Source of the DNA: Sipunculus nudus
Taxonomy: Eukaryota > Annelida > Sipuncula > Golfingiida > Sipunculidae
Direction: 5' to 3'
Assembly: GCA_026874595.1 (NCBI GenBank)
Contig: CM049310.1
Span: 46,849,058 to 46,913,057, forward strand
Length of the DNA: 64,000 bases
Part shown: piece after piece, positions 1 to 11,459 of the stretch
How positions within the stretch are numbered: position 1 is the stretch's first letter
Layout: every line of letters begins with the position of its first letter
Translations under genes and position numbers: made by a program
The notes under the pieces: model-generated
What the model saw: the letters and a program-made list of their open reading frames with translations, nothing else
Database searches by the model: none
What the model was told of the DNA's origin: nothing

Positions 1-1254
1 ATTTTCATTCTTGTGTATTTTTTGTCTGCGTGTCTGTTATTTCTTTGTCTCTGTCATAATGTCGTTAATTGATTTAATTGAAACCTTGTGGAAGGATGGA
101 CTTTAAAAGGGAGAAGATTTATTCAAGGTTCAGGGTTATGGAATTTGGTATTATTGAGAAATGGTGGTCTTGAGATAAGGAATAGATGGCTAAAGTCTTG
201 TGTGATCCTGATTAATACTTAAAAAGTATTAAAAAAAATTCTTGATAATCTGATATAAGTGATCATGTCAGTCTTATCTGACTACAAATTGTCATCCTAG
301 CCTTTTTAGGCCAGTTTATCCTTGTAGCTTTTTACAGCTTCCAGGTGAGCATACAACCTAAGAAGCTTAAAAAATAGGGGCCAGAAGGTTATTATGTCAG
401 CAACATTATGTCTCGCCCATTCTAGTTTTCTAGTTTCATTCTGTAATTGGATTCTGCCCATGACTAGCACCTGTGTGCATCTTGATGGAGAGCATACCCT
501 TGTGGTAAAGACTCTAGCTAGGAATCCCAGTGTTTGAGGGCATCTGAACGGGACACAAACCCTGACCTGAAGAGTTTCTGTGTTTCTGGCTAAATCTGAG
601 TGATTATTAATGAACTTGTATTGCCTCTGTGATGGATGTATGAGCTTGTTTTTCCTACAAGCAATTAGTAAACAGGTTACAGGCACCAATGTTGACACAC
701 AGAAAAACCACGTAAGCCAAAGTGGTTGGTTGCTGAAAGTGTGGAAGCTGAAAGGTCACTAGGTGCAAAACACACTTTGCAAATCTCTGGTTCATCTGAC
801 TCGCCACCAGATGTCCTTGTTGACTGAGTTTGGATTATAGACCTCAGATATGGGAATAAGCCCCTTTAATAAATGTTTGTGAGATTATTATCCAGCTTGC
901 TTGCTTCTGCTTAGCATAAGCGTGCCTGCTATGTTTTAACCCCTCTAGCTTATCAGTGAGTACTCACTGAGTGTTCTGATAATCTTTGTGACAGGACATA
1001 TATATGCATAAGTGTTGCTGTTATGTCTCAATATATGTGAGATAAACTCAGTGCATTCTATCAAAATGATAAATATTGTCATTTTCACTCTTTTTCTAGA
1101 TGAGAAAATAAGTTATTAGTTTAAAACTGTTAAACAAATACTGACCTGGCCACTTCATATTCTTCCACTGAATTGCTTTATTGTGAGTGATCTTGTCAGA
1201 TTAATATTTTACAATAAAATGTTGATAAATGTTTGTTTTCTAACACTTTGGCAG
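1..1254 (+). other. Intron of the rhomboid-like gene (5' end outside window)
   Basis: This is non-coding AT-rich sequence leading into the first visible rhomboid exon. It ends in a pyrimidine-rich stretch and the acceptor 'ttggcag' at 1248-1254. No exon encoding the expected upstream rhomboid block (GASGG serine loop, GGVYAL-like segment) is visible here, so the intron probably starts left of the window. It contains one copy of a dispersed repeat at about 605-795. Confidence 0.6.
605..795 (+). repeat. Dispersed repeat, copy A (second copy at about 12930-13135)
   Basis: This segment aligns by eye, in the same order and orientation, with 12930-13135. Shared blocks include 'tctgtga.ggatgt', 'agtaaac', 'ccagtgttgaca' or 'ccaatgttgaca', 'gg.tcggttggttgc', 'tgaaaggtca' and 'ttgcaaa.ctct'. 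The copies have diverged by substitutions and small indels. No coding signal is seen. It is probably a non-autonomous mobile element of unknown class. Confidence 0.6.
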
Positions 1255-1345
1255 AACTGGAAGGAGATGACCCATGACTGGATGTCTGGACCCATCAAGT
1301 TCATATCCAGTGCTCCAGTCCGATTGTTGATCTGGATTGTCCTGG
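1255..1345 (+). CDS. Rhomboid-family intramembrane serine protease, internal exon (TM5 region)
   Basis: This is a 91-bp exon between the acceptor 'ttggcag' and the donor 'gtaaga'. In frame 1 it reads NWKEMTHDWMSGPIKF... then ...VRLLIWIVLG. It ends after the first base of a glycine codon (phase 1) and joins the next exon in frame. The sequence matches the part of rhomboid-related proteins (Drosophila Rhomboid-1, animal RHBDL1-3) where an N-W/F-x-E-M segment follows the serine-bearing helix and precedes a hydrophobic helix. Family members are seven-TM proteases of the secretory pathway that cleave membrane-anchored substrates such as EGF-family ligands. The catalytic serine (GxSG) lies in an exon left of the window. 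Which RHBDL paralogue this is cannot be decided from the fragment. Confidence 0.85.
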
Positions 1346-2233
1346 GTAAGACCATACTTGTCTAAAACACACTGTGGATGGCTTCATATTTGTGGGGATA
1401 AAATTTTGTGATTTTCATTTTTTTCAATATTTTTCGACGGTTTATTTTCACAATAAACAATAATAAAGGAAATATATAAGAATTAATCAAATTAAAGATA
1501 AGTAGACAGAATCTTAATTAATTAAACATGGACCTAAGGGAACATTGAATGAATTGAAGTTTTTGTCACTAATGCCGGATAATTTGAACATTTATAACAG
1601 CAGTCTTTGAACATACAAGGTCTATTATTATTCATATTAAATACTGAGTGTTAGTCTTTGACTGTTTAAGTTGTCTTCAAATATGGGAACTGCTAATCAT
1701 GAAAGTTTAATTTTTGTGATAATTCTGCTTTACCCAGTACCACAAATTTGGAACCCTCACAAATGAAAAGGCAACCACTGTGTATCAGTTTCAGAATTAG
1801 TTTTTTTTTTTGCTTTACTGACATTTTACTTTTAAGAGACAATTGACAATTTTCATGCAATCAAGTACAAGCTCAGTGACCAGTGTTTGAGTTTTTTCGA
1901 CTTTGCCTTGAAGATCATATCAATATCAACATCAGAAATATTTGAAAATGGAGGTCACTGAAACTGACATAAATTTTGTAAAAGAGGAACTCAGTCTCTC
2001 ATCCACTTTATTATTCATATATTTTCTGGAATTTTATTACATTTTAAAAGTTCATGTATGAATTATTAGACTAAACTTCATTATATTTGTTAATATTTGT
2101 ATGTTTTCAACATTTACTTCCCCTTAATATAGCATTCTTTTTCATGGTATTGCCAACTCAAGCATAATGTCTTTACTTTATAGAACTTTTATAAGACTTA
2201 TTCAGATAATAATCCATCATTATTCTGTTCCAG
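1346..2233 (+). other. Intron between rhomboid exons
   Basis: The intron is bounded by the donor gtaaga at 1346 and the acceptor 'ttccag' ending at 2233. It is AT-rich with a T-run near 1801. I see nothing else in it. Confidence 0.75.
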
Positions 2234-2329
2234 GTTCACTTGATGTTGGGCTAGCGATTTGGAACAGATACTCGGGGAGTGGAGGGCAGAATGTTGGTTA
2301 TGCTGCTCACTTTGGTGGGGCTCTAGCAG
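2234..2329 (+). CDS. Rhomboid-family protease, exon with catalytic histidine (TM6)
   Basis: This is a 96-bp exon with acceptor 'tgttccag' and donor 'gtgggt', phase 1 at both ends, so it is symmetrical. Joined to the previous exon it reads GSLDVGLAIWNRY, then a short loop SGSGGQN, then VGYAAHFGGALAG. The AxHxxGxxxG motif is the hallmark of rhomboid TM6. Its histidine is the general base of the Ser-His dyad, and the following glycines pack the helix against the serine helix. The motif is intact, so the gene looks catalytically competent as far as can be seen. D-x-G-x-A-I/L-x-x-R/N-Y before it is also typical of animal RHBDL proteins. Identification as a rhomboid is firm; the subfamily is inferred. 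Confidence 0.9.
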
Positions 2330-3226
2330 GTGGGTTGTTATATTTCATATCATATTTAATCATCTCATATGACGCCTTTTTTACAAGTTAAAGAAACATG
2401 GGACATTTTTCTAGGCAGAAAACTTTGCAAATTGTTTAGGCTTGCATTAGGATGCAAGTTCCACAATTTGTTCTTTGTGAAAAGGTTTTTTATTTAACAT
2501 TGTGGTGTTTAAGAGTCTTTTTGCTTGTAAAAGCATTAAAATGAAATATGGATACAAAATTCTGTAGATTTAAAAACAGATCATACTATTATCAGTGGCA
2601 ATAGCTACTGGTGTACTAGGTAGTTTACACAGATACAGAAAAATGTTGTAGATACACAAGAAATATAGTCCGTTTTAGTGTGTCACTTTAAAATTTCAAG
2701 CTTTGATACATTATCATGAGATTAGGATTATTTTCTTGAGAGGACGTTGTAAACAAAATCCTGAGTATTTAGTGCTCACAACCTGAAATATTTTTAAAAG
2801 TATTAAATTTTAAAAGAAATGTTAAAATTTTTACACATACCTTTTGTACAAGCTGACTATTTAAGACTCCTCATGTGTATAATTAGGAGTTAACTTAGCC
2901 ATAGGGATATAAACTGCCAGATTATAAGCAAAAATAGCATTGTTTTTCATTCACACTTTATGTTATTCTCTTGCCAGTCAATAACCAAATAGCTGAACTA
3001 TTTGTACCAAGCTATAGCTCATCACATCACTACACACATGTCATCCAGAAAGCTTGTTCAGTAATCCTGAAAATGACAATAATTTAAGTCATAACTTATC
3101 ATAATATGCAGTTGTTGGGATCCTGAGACCTTCAAATGACTCGGTTTCCAGAAGGCATATTCCTGTCCTTTAAAGCAGAGTAAATAAAAAATAAAATGCT
3201 GAATAAAATAAAATAATCTCCATGCA
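2330..3226 (+). other. Last intron of the rhomboid-like gene
   Basis: The intron runs from the gtgggt donor to the acceptor 'catgcag' ending at 3226. It is AT-rich and carries no recognisable gene. Confidence 0.75.
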
Positions 3227-3403
3227 GGTGTCCTGATTGGCATCCCAGTTTTGAAGAACATCGAAGAAAAGCCGTGGGAGAGAGTACTGTGGTGGGTGGC
3301 TCTGATTGGTTACATCCTGTGTGTCATGTTTGCGATCTGCTGGAATGCTTTCTACCCACATTTCCCACCAACTGACTGGCGACCATGCTGTCCAATGCCT
3401 TAG
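3227..3403 (+). CDS. Rhomboid-family protease, terminal coding exon (TM7 and C-terminus)
   Basis: The exon opens with the two bases that complete a glycine codon. It reads VLIGIPVLKNIEEKPWERVLWW, then a hydrophobic helix (VALIGYILCVMFAICWNAFY), then a short tail PHFPPTDWRPCCPMP and a TAG stop at 3401-3403. The 'LKN...E..LWW.AL..Y' pattern closely resembles the segment between TM6 and TM7 in Drosophila Rhomboid-1. TM7 is typical of the animal secretory-pathway rhomboids (6+1 topology). The tail after TM7 is short, about 15 residues, and has a Cys-Cys pair that could be lipid-modified; that is speculation. The sequence downstream is AT-rich 3'UTR or intergenic. Confidence 0.88.
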   Translation, partial: GVLIGIPVLKNIEEKPWERVLWWVALIGYILCVMFAICWNAFYPHFPPTDWRPCCPMP

Positions 3404-3431
3404 TAATAGGTAAAAAAATGTTCCTTCAGGG

Positions 3432-3496
3432 GTCAAGGTCAAGGAAGTTGCCATGCAGGTCAAGGTCATGGGAGTTCCTGTGTAGGTCAAGGTCAC
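3432..3496 (+). repeat. 27-bp tandem repeat of TCAAGGTCA units
   Basis: Units start at 3432, 3459 and 3486, each beginning gtcaaggtca. The TCAAGGTCA extended half-site is the binding motif of ERR and NR5A (FTZ-F1) nuclear receptors. The same motif recurs in the dispersed repeats at 9.6-10.4 and 31.8-32.1 kb, so this may be a repeat fragment and not a selected site. Confidence 0.7.
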
Positions 3497-4274
3497 ATTT
3501 GCATTTTTAGCTTCATATGATATCAAGCTTAGTTTTTTTTCTATTTTTTAAAAGTCATGCTTTTGCTTAAGAAAACGTATTGAATAGATAATTTTTTTTT
3601 TTAAATACTGGGAAAGAAATGCATCAGGTTAATCAGTGACTGTTAATGTTTGTAATTGTTTGATTTTAACTAAGAAATTAATACAAAAGTTTGCTTGTTT
3701 GTACTACATGATTATCGTGAAAATGTTACTGATTCAATTTGTAAAGTTTACTTTTTTTTACTCTTGAAAATCCCACCCAAATTACATGATCATGTTTTCA
3801 CCTTTTATATAGCTGAAGTATAATTAGTAGTGTTTGTTCATGGTATCATAGGTGCTGTCAGTGTCAGGTTACAGCCCAGCTAGAGGTTTCATGTCTTTGT
3901 AGTATATTTTATAACTGAGGAGGGAAACAGTTGATGAATTGCTTGTAGCTAGGCCTATAGAGATACTTAAGCTCGGGTTGATGGAAATATTAGTTTATAT
4001 TGGATCAGAGAGTATTTTTAATTACTGTGTATGAATGTGTGGAATATTGATTGCCAAAATTATGCTTATTATTATACCTGTATAGGCATACATTTTGCGT
4101 ATAATTTTTCATTTAGAAAATACAACTGCTTGGAGCACTTTTGTGATTGTGGCACTCAAAACATAAATGATATAGAGCAATAGAATAGTATTAAAAACCG
4201 TCATATTTCTTGAACTTGTCATGCCATATACACCTGACCTAGATATTCATATCAAAGAGTTATAATATATTATT

Positions 4275-4278
<4 letters not shown>

Positions 4279-4330
<52 letters not shown>

Positions 4331-4457
4331 CATTATTTAAAATATAATATAAGATTATTGCATATATATAATGTTGCGATCATATATTATATTTATATTA
4401 TATCATATTATATTATATTATATTATATTATATTATATTATATTATATTATATTATA
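4279..4457. repeat. (TA)n and (TATTA)n microsatellites
   Basis: A (TA)n block at 4279-4330 has one interruption. A TATTA pentanucleotide run at about 4395-4457 has more than ten units. Confidence 0.95.
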
Positions 4458-5329
4458 ACTCCATGTCTGTGTCTGTGTTGACAATATGTCAAGAGTTTCT
4501 CACGGTATAGGTGCAGTTTGCTTTATTCCCAGGTTCAGGTATCAGAGGTCAATATAAATTGATAATCATAATGGTCATAGCTGATTCATCCAAAGAAATA
4601 TGTTGATAATACATTTAATGATGAGCAGTGACTCAGGGTCAGTATAATTATATGGTCAAGCAACACACAATACTTCCATCTGCATCAGGATGACAATAGA
4701 TAGCTGACCACACTGTGTGTTCACTCACCAGTGGTCAGTCAGCAAAATTCCAACAGGCACGCAACATGGCAGCTCTTGTGTTGGGGTTGATTGCATTTCC
4801 CTGGACTTCAAAGACTGCTCATTGTCATGAACCACTTCATACCTGAGTTACAGGTAATTGAGCCTTGTTGACTCTGGGGTCACCTCAGGTTAAGGTAGCT
4901 GTGAGGGGCCATGCTGCATATAACACTGGATGATCTTGTCACATCAGGCTTACATGTTGTCAGTGCTTTTCATGAATTCATTTCTGTGGGTTATTTAAAA
5001 CAAAGTTGACATTACAATCAGTCTTTACTTCTTCCGGTTATGTTACATTTCTTAATGTTATCAGCAATTTCTTGTAGGTGTTTGGTTAGTCTTTGTTTTC
5101 TACATAGTCCTTACAAATATCTCTATGGTCCTTTGAAGTAATCGTGAAGTTCTTCAGGTGATCAGTGTCTTTCTAGATATTATCTAAATGTTCCCATTGG
5201 TTATGCATGTGGTCTTTGTAATTTTCTGTTTAGTCTGTATTTGTTATCTACATAAATCCTGCTGCTGTATGTGGAGTAATAGTAGTTATCTACATCATTG
5301 TCATCTGTGCAGTTGTCTACATTGTTGTC

Positions 5330-6225
5330 ATCTGTTGTTATCTGTGTAGGTATATACTGAGTGCCTGTTGTTACTTGTGTAGGTATCTACAGAGTCTCTG
5401 ATGTTATCTGTGTGGGTATCTACTGAGTGCCTGTTATACTTGTGTAGGTATCTACAGAGTCTCTGTTGTTATCTGTGTAGGTATATACTGAGTGCCTGTT
5501 GTTACTTGTGCAGGTATCTACCGAGTCTTTGTTGTTATCTGTGTAGGTATCTACTGAGTGCCTGTTGTTACTTGTGCAGGTATCTACAGAGTCTCTGTTG
5601 TTATCTGTGTAGATATCTACTGAGTGCCTGTTGCTACTTGTGTAGGTATCTACAGAGTCCCTGTTGTTATCTGTGTAGTCTGATCAGTTATCATCAGAAT
5701 CCCTGTCGTTACTTCTGTAGGTATCAACAGAGTCCCTGTTGTTATCTGTGTAGTCTGATCAGTTATCATCAGAATCCCTGTTGTTACTTGGGTAGGTATC
5801 TACAGAGTCTTTATTGTTATCTGTGTAGTCTGATCAGTTATCATCAGAATCCCAGTTGTTACTTGTGTAGGTATCAACAGAGTCCCTGTTGTTATGTGTG
5901 TAATCTGATCAGTTATCATCAGAATCCCTGTTGTTACTTGTGTAGGTATCAACAGAGTCCCTGTTGTTATCTGTGTAGTCTGATCAGTTATCATCAGAAT
6001 CCCTGTTGTTGCTTGTGTAGGTATCAACAGAGTCCCTGTTGTTATCTGTGTAGTCTGATCAGTTATCATCAGAATCCCTGTTGTTACTTGTGTGGGTATC
6101 TACACAGTCTCTGATGTTATCTGTGTTGGTATATATAGAGTCCTTGTTGCTTCTTTTGTAGGTATCTACAGAGTCCCTGTTGCTTTTTGTGTAGGTATCT
6201 ACAGAGTCCCTGATCTTAACCCTTT
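5330..6225 (+). repeat. Minisatellite with 33-bp-like subunits and a 75-bp higher-order unit
   Basis: The left part repeats 'tgttgttatctgtgtagg tatctacagagtc'-type subunits of about 33 bp. The right part is organised in a 75-bp unit whose 'tctgatcagttatc' start recurs at 5679, 5754, 5829, 5904, 5979 and 6054, exactly 75 bp apart. Because 75 and 33 are multiples of three, a 237-codon frame rich in CCYLCRY-like motifs stays open on + (5401-6114) and another on -. I read these as repeat artefacts: there is no usual start context, and both strands are open. Confidence 0.93.
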
Positions 6226-6933
6226 TGTCCTATCAGTAATACATACATAATAAAATTAATAAGTCTTTTTATCACTGTTTGTCATTTAGTTCTCACAGTT
6301 CTTATGGGTATCATTCCCAATGACAGTGTTCTACATGAGTCAGGATCTGACTGCTGTTATTCATCTTATCAATCACATAGTCTGTCAATACTAGTTCCAG
6401 GGTATTAAGAGATTTATTCAGTCAATATCTAGTTATATCCAATTGTACATTCTTTGGTTATTTCTAATGATTGAGTAGTCATTGAAAAATATGCTTTGCT
6501 GATATTTTTGTTTAATTTGCATTTTGGATAAATGTTTAAAAAGTGTAATCAAGAGGACTTTTTGGGCTTCACAAGAAAGGACTTCAAATTTTATGACAAC
6601 ACAAACCATGATTTTGTATGTGTGGCTATAATTAATGATTTTTTAGGTAGTGTGTACTTACTTGCTGAGACAAATCTGTCAGACTTCGCTCAGATATAAT
6701 GTCTGCCTTGTGGCTGTGATTACAGTTCATTGGTCTTCCTTTTTGTATATAATATAGTGAAATTTTACTTAATGACAAATCAGGGAGATTTGCTAAGTAC
6801 CAAAGATTAAATATTGTAGAAGATTTTATTTATATTTACCATGAATCATTTTATTAATGCTTTTGCAATGAATTTTTTTGATATTGCAATTTTGCCATTA
6901 GTAGTTTTATATATGGATGTATACATTATTATG

Positions 6934-6979
<46 letters not shown>

Positions 6980-9060
6980 AATGTTTGTGTCAGTTACTTT
7001 AGAATTAATAAACAAAATCATATTAACCCACCATTGTAAACAATATCACTGAAATAATTATAAAAATATGTTCCTGTAATTCTTTAAATGGCTGTGTTGC
7101 ATTAATTTGTGAGTTGCCATGACAACACTGCCTTTTTTTACTTGACCAGTAAATGACCTAGTACTTACATGTAATGCAATATGCCATATACATATCTGTT
7201 TGTCAAGTGGCAGTTTGCAATCTTTGTTGGAGTCTTTCTTTTGATTGTTTTGTTATATGTATATTTGCATATTATGATATGGATAACTTCACACTTGTAA
7301 TAATTATTGAATTCTAGTTAGGTTTGATGCAAAACCAAATAAAAGTTTTGAATATTTGCTGCATAGCATTGCTTCAGGATGCTTTTTGACAGTTTATATT
7401 GCAGGAATGTGAGTAATAAGTTAAATCCTTTGTGGTTAAAGGTGATCAGTATGGTTTGAATTCTGTACATTTTTGGACAAGATAAAGTAATGCAACAGAA
7501 AAGGATCAATGATAAATAATCATTTCAGAAACAACATTAACCCTTTCATGACCATCAACCATTTACTAGTCATGGTTACTCTCCTGGATGTAAATCATCA
7601 ATATTCGTTGTCCAAGATAATGGCCACATAGAGTAAAGGGTTAAATAATAAATGCAGTGACATACTGTCAGCAAGTGAACTAAATAGATACCAGCCCATC
7701 TGTTTGCCTCCAGTGTCTTATGTTTGACATTTTGTCCAGCAACATTCAGTGGTGGTGTAATACAATTCAGTACATTTTGTTAAAAAATAACATTTCAGTG
7801 GAAAAACCATGAAAACTGAATATATTTTGAATACATTTCAAGATGTAATTGCATTTCAAACATAAGTACAAATCATTTTATTGAGACATTTTGTGTGTTA
7901 GTTTCATTCATTGTGTAGAAGATTGATCTTTAAAATATGTAATTGCCTTTAGTCACTGAAATGAAAGGTTAATGCAGAATATATATAGTTTGATAGAGGT
8001 ATTTTAAAATACACAGGGCACTGTGAATGTAGCGGTTAAGGGCAGCATATAAGAGCCGATTTAGATGAATTTTATGTATACTTAAATGTTAAAGTTTATG
8101 TTCACTTAATGTATTTTAGCAAGTGTGATAGCTTTGAAGCATTTATCATGTACATGAGATATTGAAATTGGACTAGCTGTCTCATGTTTTATTTGTGTTT
8201 AGTGTGGTTTTATGCTTGGTGTTAAGGTTAACGGTGAAAACTCAGTTTAAAGAAAAGTTTGTTAATCCAAGGATATATAGATATACCGTCAATTTGTTAA
8301 AATGCAAATATTATAATAATAAAAGATGCAGTATACCTTATTGTTCTTTATGTGCTAGCAATGTTATAATGTTCTTTGGAACTGTTTAAACCTATTGTTT
8401 CTCTGTTATTAAGATTGACCAAAGATTACATGTTAACCTGTGACAGGGGTGTTTTCTAATCTGAGAGAGGGATTATTTCTAATCTTTCTCGCTTTTCTGC
8501 CCAACAGCCTGAAAATGTGGACAAGTTGTTTGTTAATTGTTATATTAGAATGAAAATGAGAAGTAAATTACAATAGCAAAGCCATGTTATCAATATATAT
8601 TGTTATCAATTAATTTATATAGGGCAATATAGGTAATTAAGAATGTTGTTTGAATTGAAATGTCAAATACAGTGCACTGTATTTACCAGTGGATTTATGT
8701 AATCACGCAGTAATAAACTTTTTTTTTTATAAACCTATGGTAATTTCTTATTGTTCATTGCATTCTGGATTAGAATCCATCGAAAAATACTACAAATAAA
8801 ATGTAGGCATCAGGTGATAAGATATATAAACGTGCCAGAACTGCATCAAGTACATGCAGATAAAAATGCAAAATGTAAAATACATGGAGAAAACTACGTG
8901 AAATTAGGAAAATCCTGTGAAAGAACTTTCAGCCATTCAGGGGGGGGGGGGGGGGGGTCCGTGTTTCTGGAAGGGGTTTACCTGATCATATTGCTCCAGC
9001 ACTTATCCTTAGGCGCAAAATTCCCCATTTCATTGATCTTGGAAATATAAAAAGCCTTAA
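6226..9060. other. AT-rich non-coding stretch
   Basis: No recognisable exon. It contains (TA)n at about 6944-6976, candidate poly(A) signals AATAAA at 6249, 7007 and 8712, and an 18-base G run at 8940-8957. Part of it may be distal 3'UTR of the rhomboid-like gene. Confidence 0.5.
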
Positions 9061-9480
9061 ATGAAAACCAGATTTCAAGGAATATTAATTTATTAAATAG
9101 AATATAACGAAAGTCATGACAGAATAAATTCTTGCCATGGGTATTCTGAAAAATTACAGCAATGGGTCATCGGTACACAATTTATTACTGTCCTAATATC
9201 CGTCTGGACATGGGGACCACGCTCTGACCGTAGAAAACTGTAACATCCAAGAAATTCAATAAAAAATCTCCTTGGAAACCTGAGATTAGGTTACTCCGAC
9301 CTATATCCTTCGAGCTTTGGGGCTTGTAAATCCCCCCACCCCAGAATAATTAAAATTTGATGCAAACCTCCAGTATCTTGATAATAAAGGCATGGATTAT
9401 TGTGATTCTTGCCATGAATATTGACCATGACTAGTTTTGTCAGTTCCCAAAAACTGGGGGCACCAACTGTATTATACCTT
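9061..9480 (+). repeat. Dispersed repeat unit related to 11540-12390
   Basis: It shares in order 'ctccttggaaacctgagattaggt', 'tatccttcgagcttt ggggct', 'agaataattaaaatttgat' and 'ccatgaatattga' with the three tandem units at 11.5-12.4 kb. No coding signal. The family is unidentified. Confidence 0.65.
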
Positions 9481-9599
9481 ATTTTTTTCGAATATTTTTC
9501 ATAGTTTTTTTATTATGAAATGACAGCAATCATGTCAGTTTCTCAGCTGTGGTTTCTTCTCGTGTCCCAAACCCTTGTATGTTTATTGATCATAAGTGG

Positions 9600-10520
9600 A
9601 TGTCCTTTGTAATAATCCTATCCGTCCGTCTGTTAGTCTATCTGTTTATCCGTCCATCCACAAATTTGTTTCCGGATGATTACTCCAGGTTGGACTGACT
9701 TATGGATTTCAAACTTGAATTATGTAAGGGCCATCACTAAAGCAAGAACCCTTATGATTTTTGGGTCATGAGCTCAAAGTCACAGGACCCACATATTTAA
9801 AAAGTTTATGGCTGCATTTCAAGCCAAGCTTTTCATCCCAAACCTTCCACCTTTTGCATATAACTGACCTGCAAATAGAGAAAGACCATGAATGAATTTA
9901 GGGTCACAAGGTCAAAGGTTAAGGTCACAGGTGCCATTCCAGATGATAACTCCAGTTTGGTTTGACATATTGGTTTCAAACTTGACTTATGTGTGGCCCA
10001 CTACTAAAGCAAGAACCTTTTTCATTTTTGGGTCAAAGGTCAAGGTCACAGGGCCAATCCATTCACAAATTGGTTTATGGAAGATAACACTGGTTTGCAT
10101 AGAAAGATTTCCTTTTAACTCGATTTATTAATGACCCACTACTTAAGTAAGAAACATTTTGATTTTAGGGGGTCCTTAGGTCATAGGAGCCACATCTTTG
10201 AAATGGTTTGTGATGCACTGTAAATCAAACTTTTCATCCCAAACTGTCCATCTTTCACACATGGCTTACCTGCCGAAAGAGGAAGAAATCTGTAGATTTT
10301 GAGGTTACCTGGTGAGAGGTCAAGGTCACTGGACCCACATTTTTTAAAAGATTGTTACGATAATCTAAATGCTGTAAGTTCAAGGATAGTAATTTCTCAG
10401 ATTTTTTGTCACAAGTTTATTTGTTAAGGTCACAGGACCCTCATTTTGAAAAAGCTCATAAAAATATCCTTACAGACAAATTCAGCTGAGCATCGAGACC
10501 AATGGGCCCCTAGTTTTATC
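9600..10520 (+). repeat. Dispersed repeat with tandem substructure and TCAAGGTCA motifs
   Basis: It begins in a 'tccgtccgtctg' tract. About three degenerate units share 'gatgataactccaggttgg', 'tttcaaacttgaatta', 'actaaagcaagaacc' and 'ggtcaaggtcacagga'. It ends near 'ttcagctgagcatcgagaccaatgggcccct'. A fragment of the same end is seen at about 27265-27310, and related material on the opposite strand at 31.8-32.3 kb. I know this style of repeat as common in bivalve genomes; no transposase is present. Confidence 0.65.
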
Positions 10521-10860
10521 ATATTGGGCTTATAGACATTGTAACCTTTCACCAATAATTTTTGAAACCTGAAGGTTAGCCCACTGTAGGATTTCAACCT
10601 TCCATGATGAAGAGATCATAACATACACTCGGGGGGTGGGTTGGGGGGGGGGGGAGGGGGTTGATTCACATAATTTTATGTTGCAGGGGTACCCGGTGAG
10701 GTGTGCTTTTGGTGAACAACTTTCCTGTTTGTAAACCGTTTTCCGAGGTTCGCTCTGTAAAATCACTAAAGTTTCTCAGCTTTATTTATTATTTTAGTTA
10801 CGACTGAAGACCCTAGTCCTGTCTTCTTACATTATAAAACGATGTTAAAATAAAAATAAC
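10521..10860. other. Low-complexity stretch with G-runs
   Basis: Contains a G-rich tract at about 10630-10662 and no supported gene. The ORF on the minus strand across it depends on the G tract and is not credible. Confidence 0.4.
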
Positions 10861-11400
10861 TACAGAGGTTTGGGACCGTAAAGGTCCTCAGTCATATATA
10901 GGGCCCTGCGATCGCCAGTTCTTCCAAATGGCAGCCAACCTTCAGGTTCAAAATTCTGGGGTCATATTAGATGTGAGATTGATCTGAAATTTATTTCCAC
11001 TAATATTCCAAAAGCGACAAATTTTAAGAAAAACCACTGCATTTAATGAAATTTTATCAAAATGATTTTAAAATATTTGCCTGGCAGCCATATTTGACAG
11101 TAGTCTGTAATTTGAAAACACTGCATGATCCCCTAATGGATGACAAGGTTTCGTAAAATATTCATAAAAGAAAATGAGTGACTCTGCTCTGCATTGCGGT
11201 CATATTAGAATTGAGACAGGTCTGCTATTCGATAGGTCTAGAGCCTTCATAGGCACCAATGGTTCTTGTGAATTTGAGAAAGATGAAGCGTGTTCTCGTT
11301 GAGATATCGTGCGCGGAAGAGAGCGTCAGTGACGGACGGCCAGACGGATGATGCGATCACTACAGCGCACCGCTTTTTCAAGCGGGTCCCTTGTTAAAAT
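10861..11400 (+). repeat. Dispersed repeat fragment ending in a short hairpin
   Basis: It ends with a 'gacggacggccagacgga' segment and 'cgctttttcaagcgggtcccttg', in which cgctt/aagcg can pair. This resembles the terminus of multicopy elements in molluscs. The family assignment is inference. Confidence 0.45.
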
Positions 11401-11459
11401 TCCCCTCTCTTTAATCCCCCTTCAGGAGACGCGTAAGACTTACATCAAGGAGAGTATTT

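Larger units (their letters stand above)
3404..5329 (+). other. Putative 3'UTR then intergenic DNA
   Basis: This follows the rhomboid stop codon. It is AT-rich without a convincing ORF. It holds the 27-bp repeat at 3432 and microsatellites at 4279-4457. AATAAA hexamers occur downstream at 6249, 7007 and 8712; the last has a T/G-rich stretch after it. The transcript end cannot be fixed from sequence alone. Confidence 0.35.

Noticed and set aside
306-698. 130-codon minus-strand ORF
   Set aside because: It overlaps dispersed repeat copy A inside the rhomboid intron and matches no family.
5401-6114. 237-codon plus-strand ORF rich in CYLCRY repeats
   Set aside because: It lies wholly within the 33/75-bp minisatellite. 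Unit lengths divisible by three keep frames open on both strands.
8940-8957. G homopolymers here and at 10.6, 29.1, 49.3 and 56.6 kb as possible G-quadruplex regulators
   Set aside because: Pure homopolymers of this kind are frequent microsatellites in such genomes and often lie in repeats. Nothing links them to a gene.
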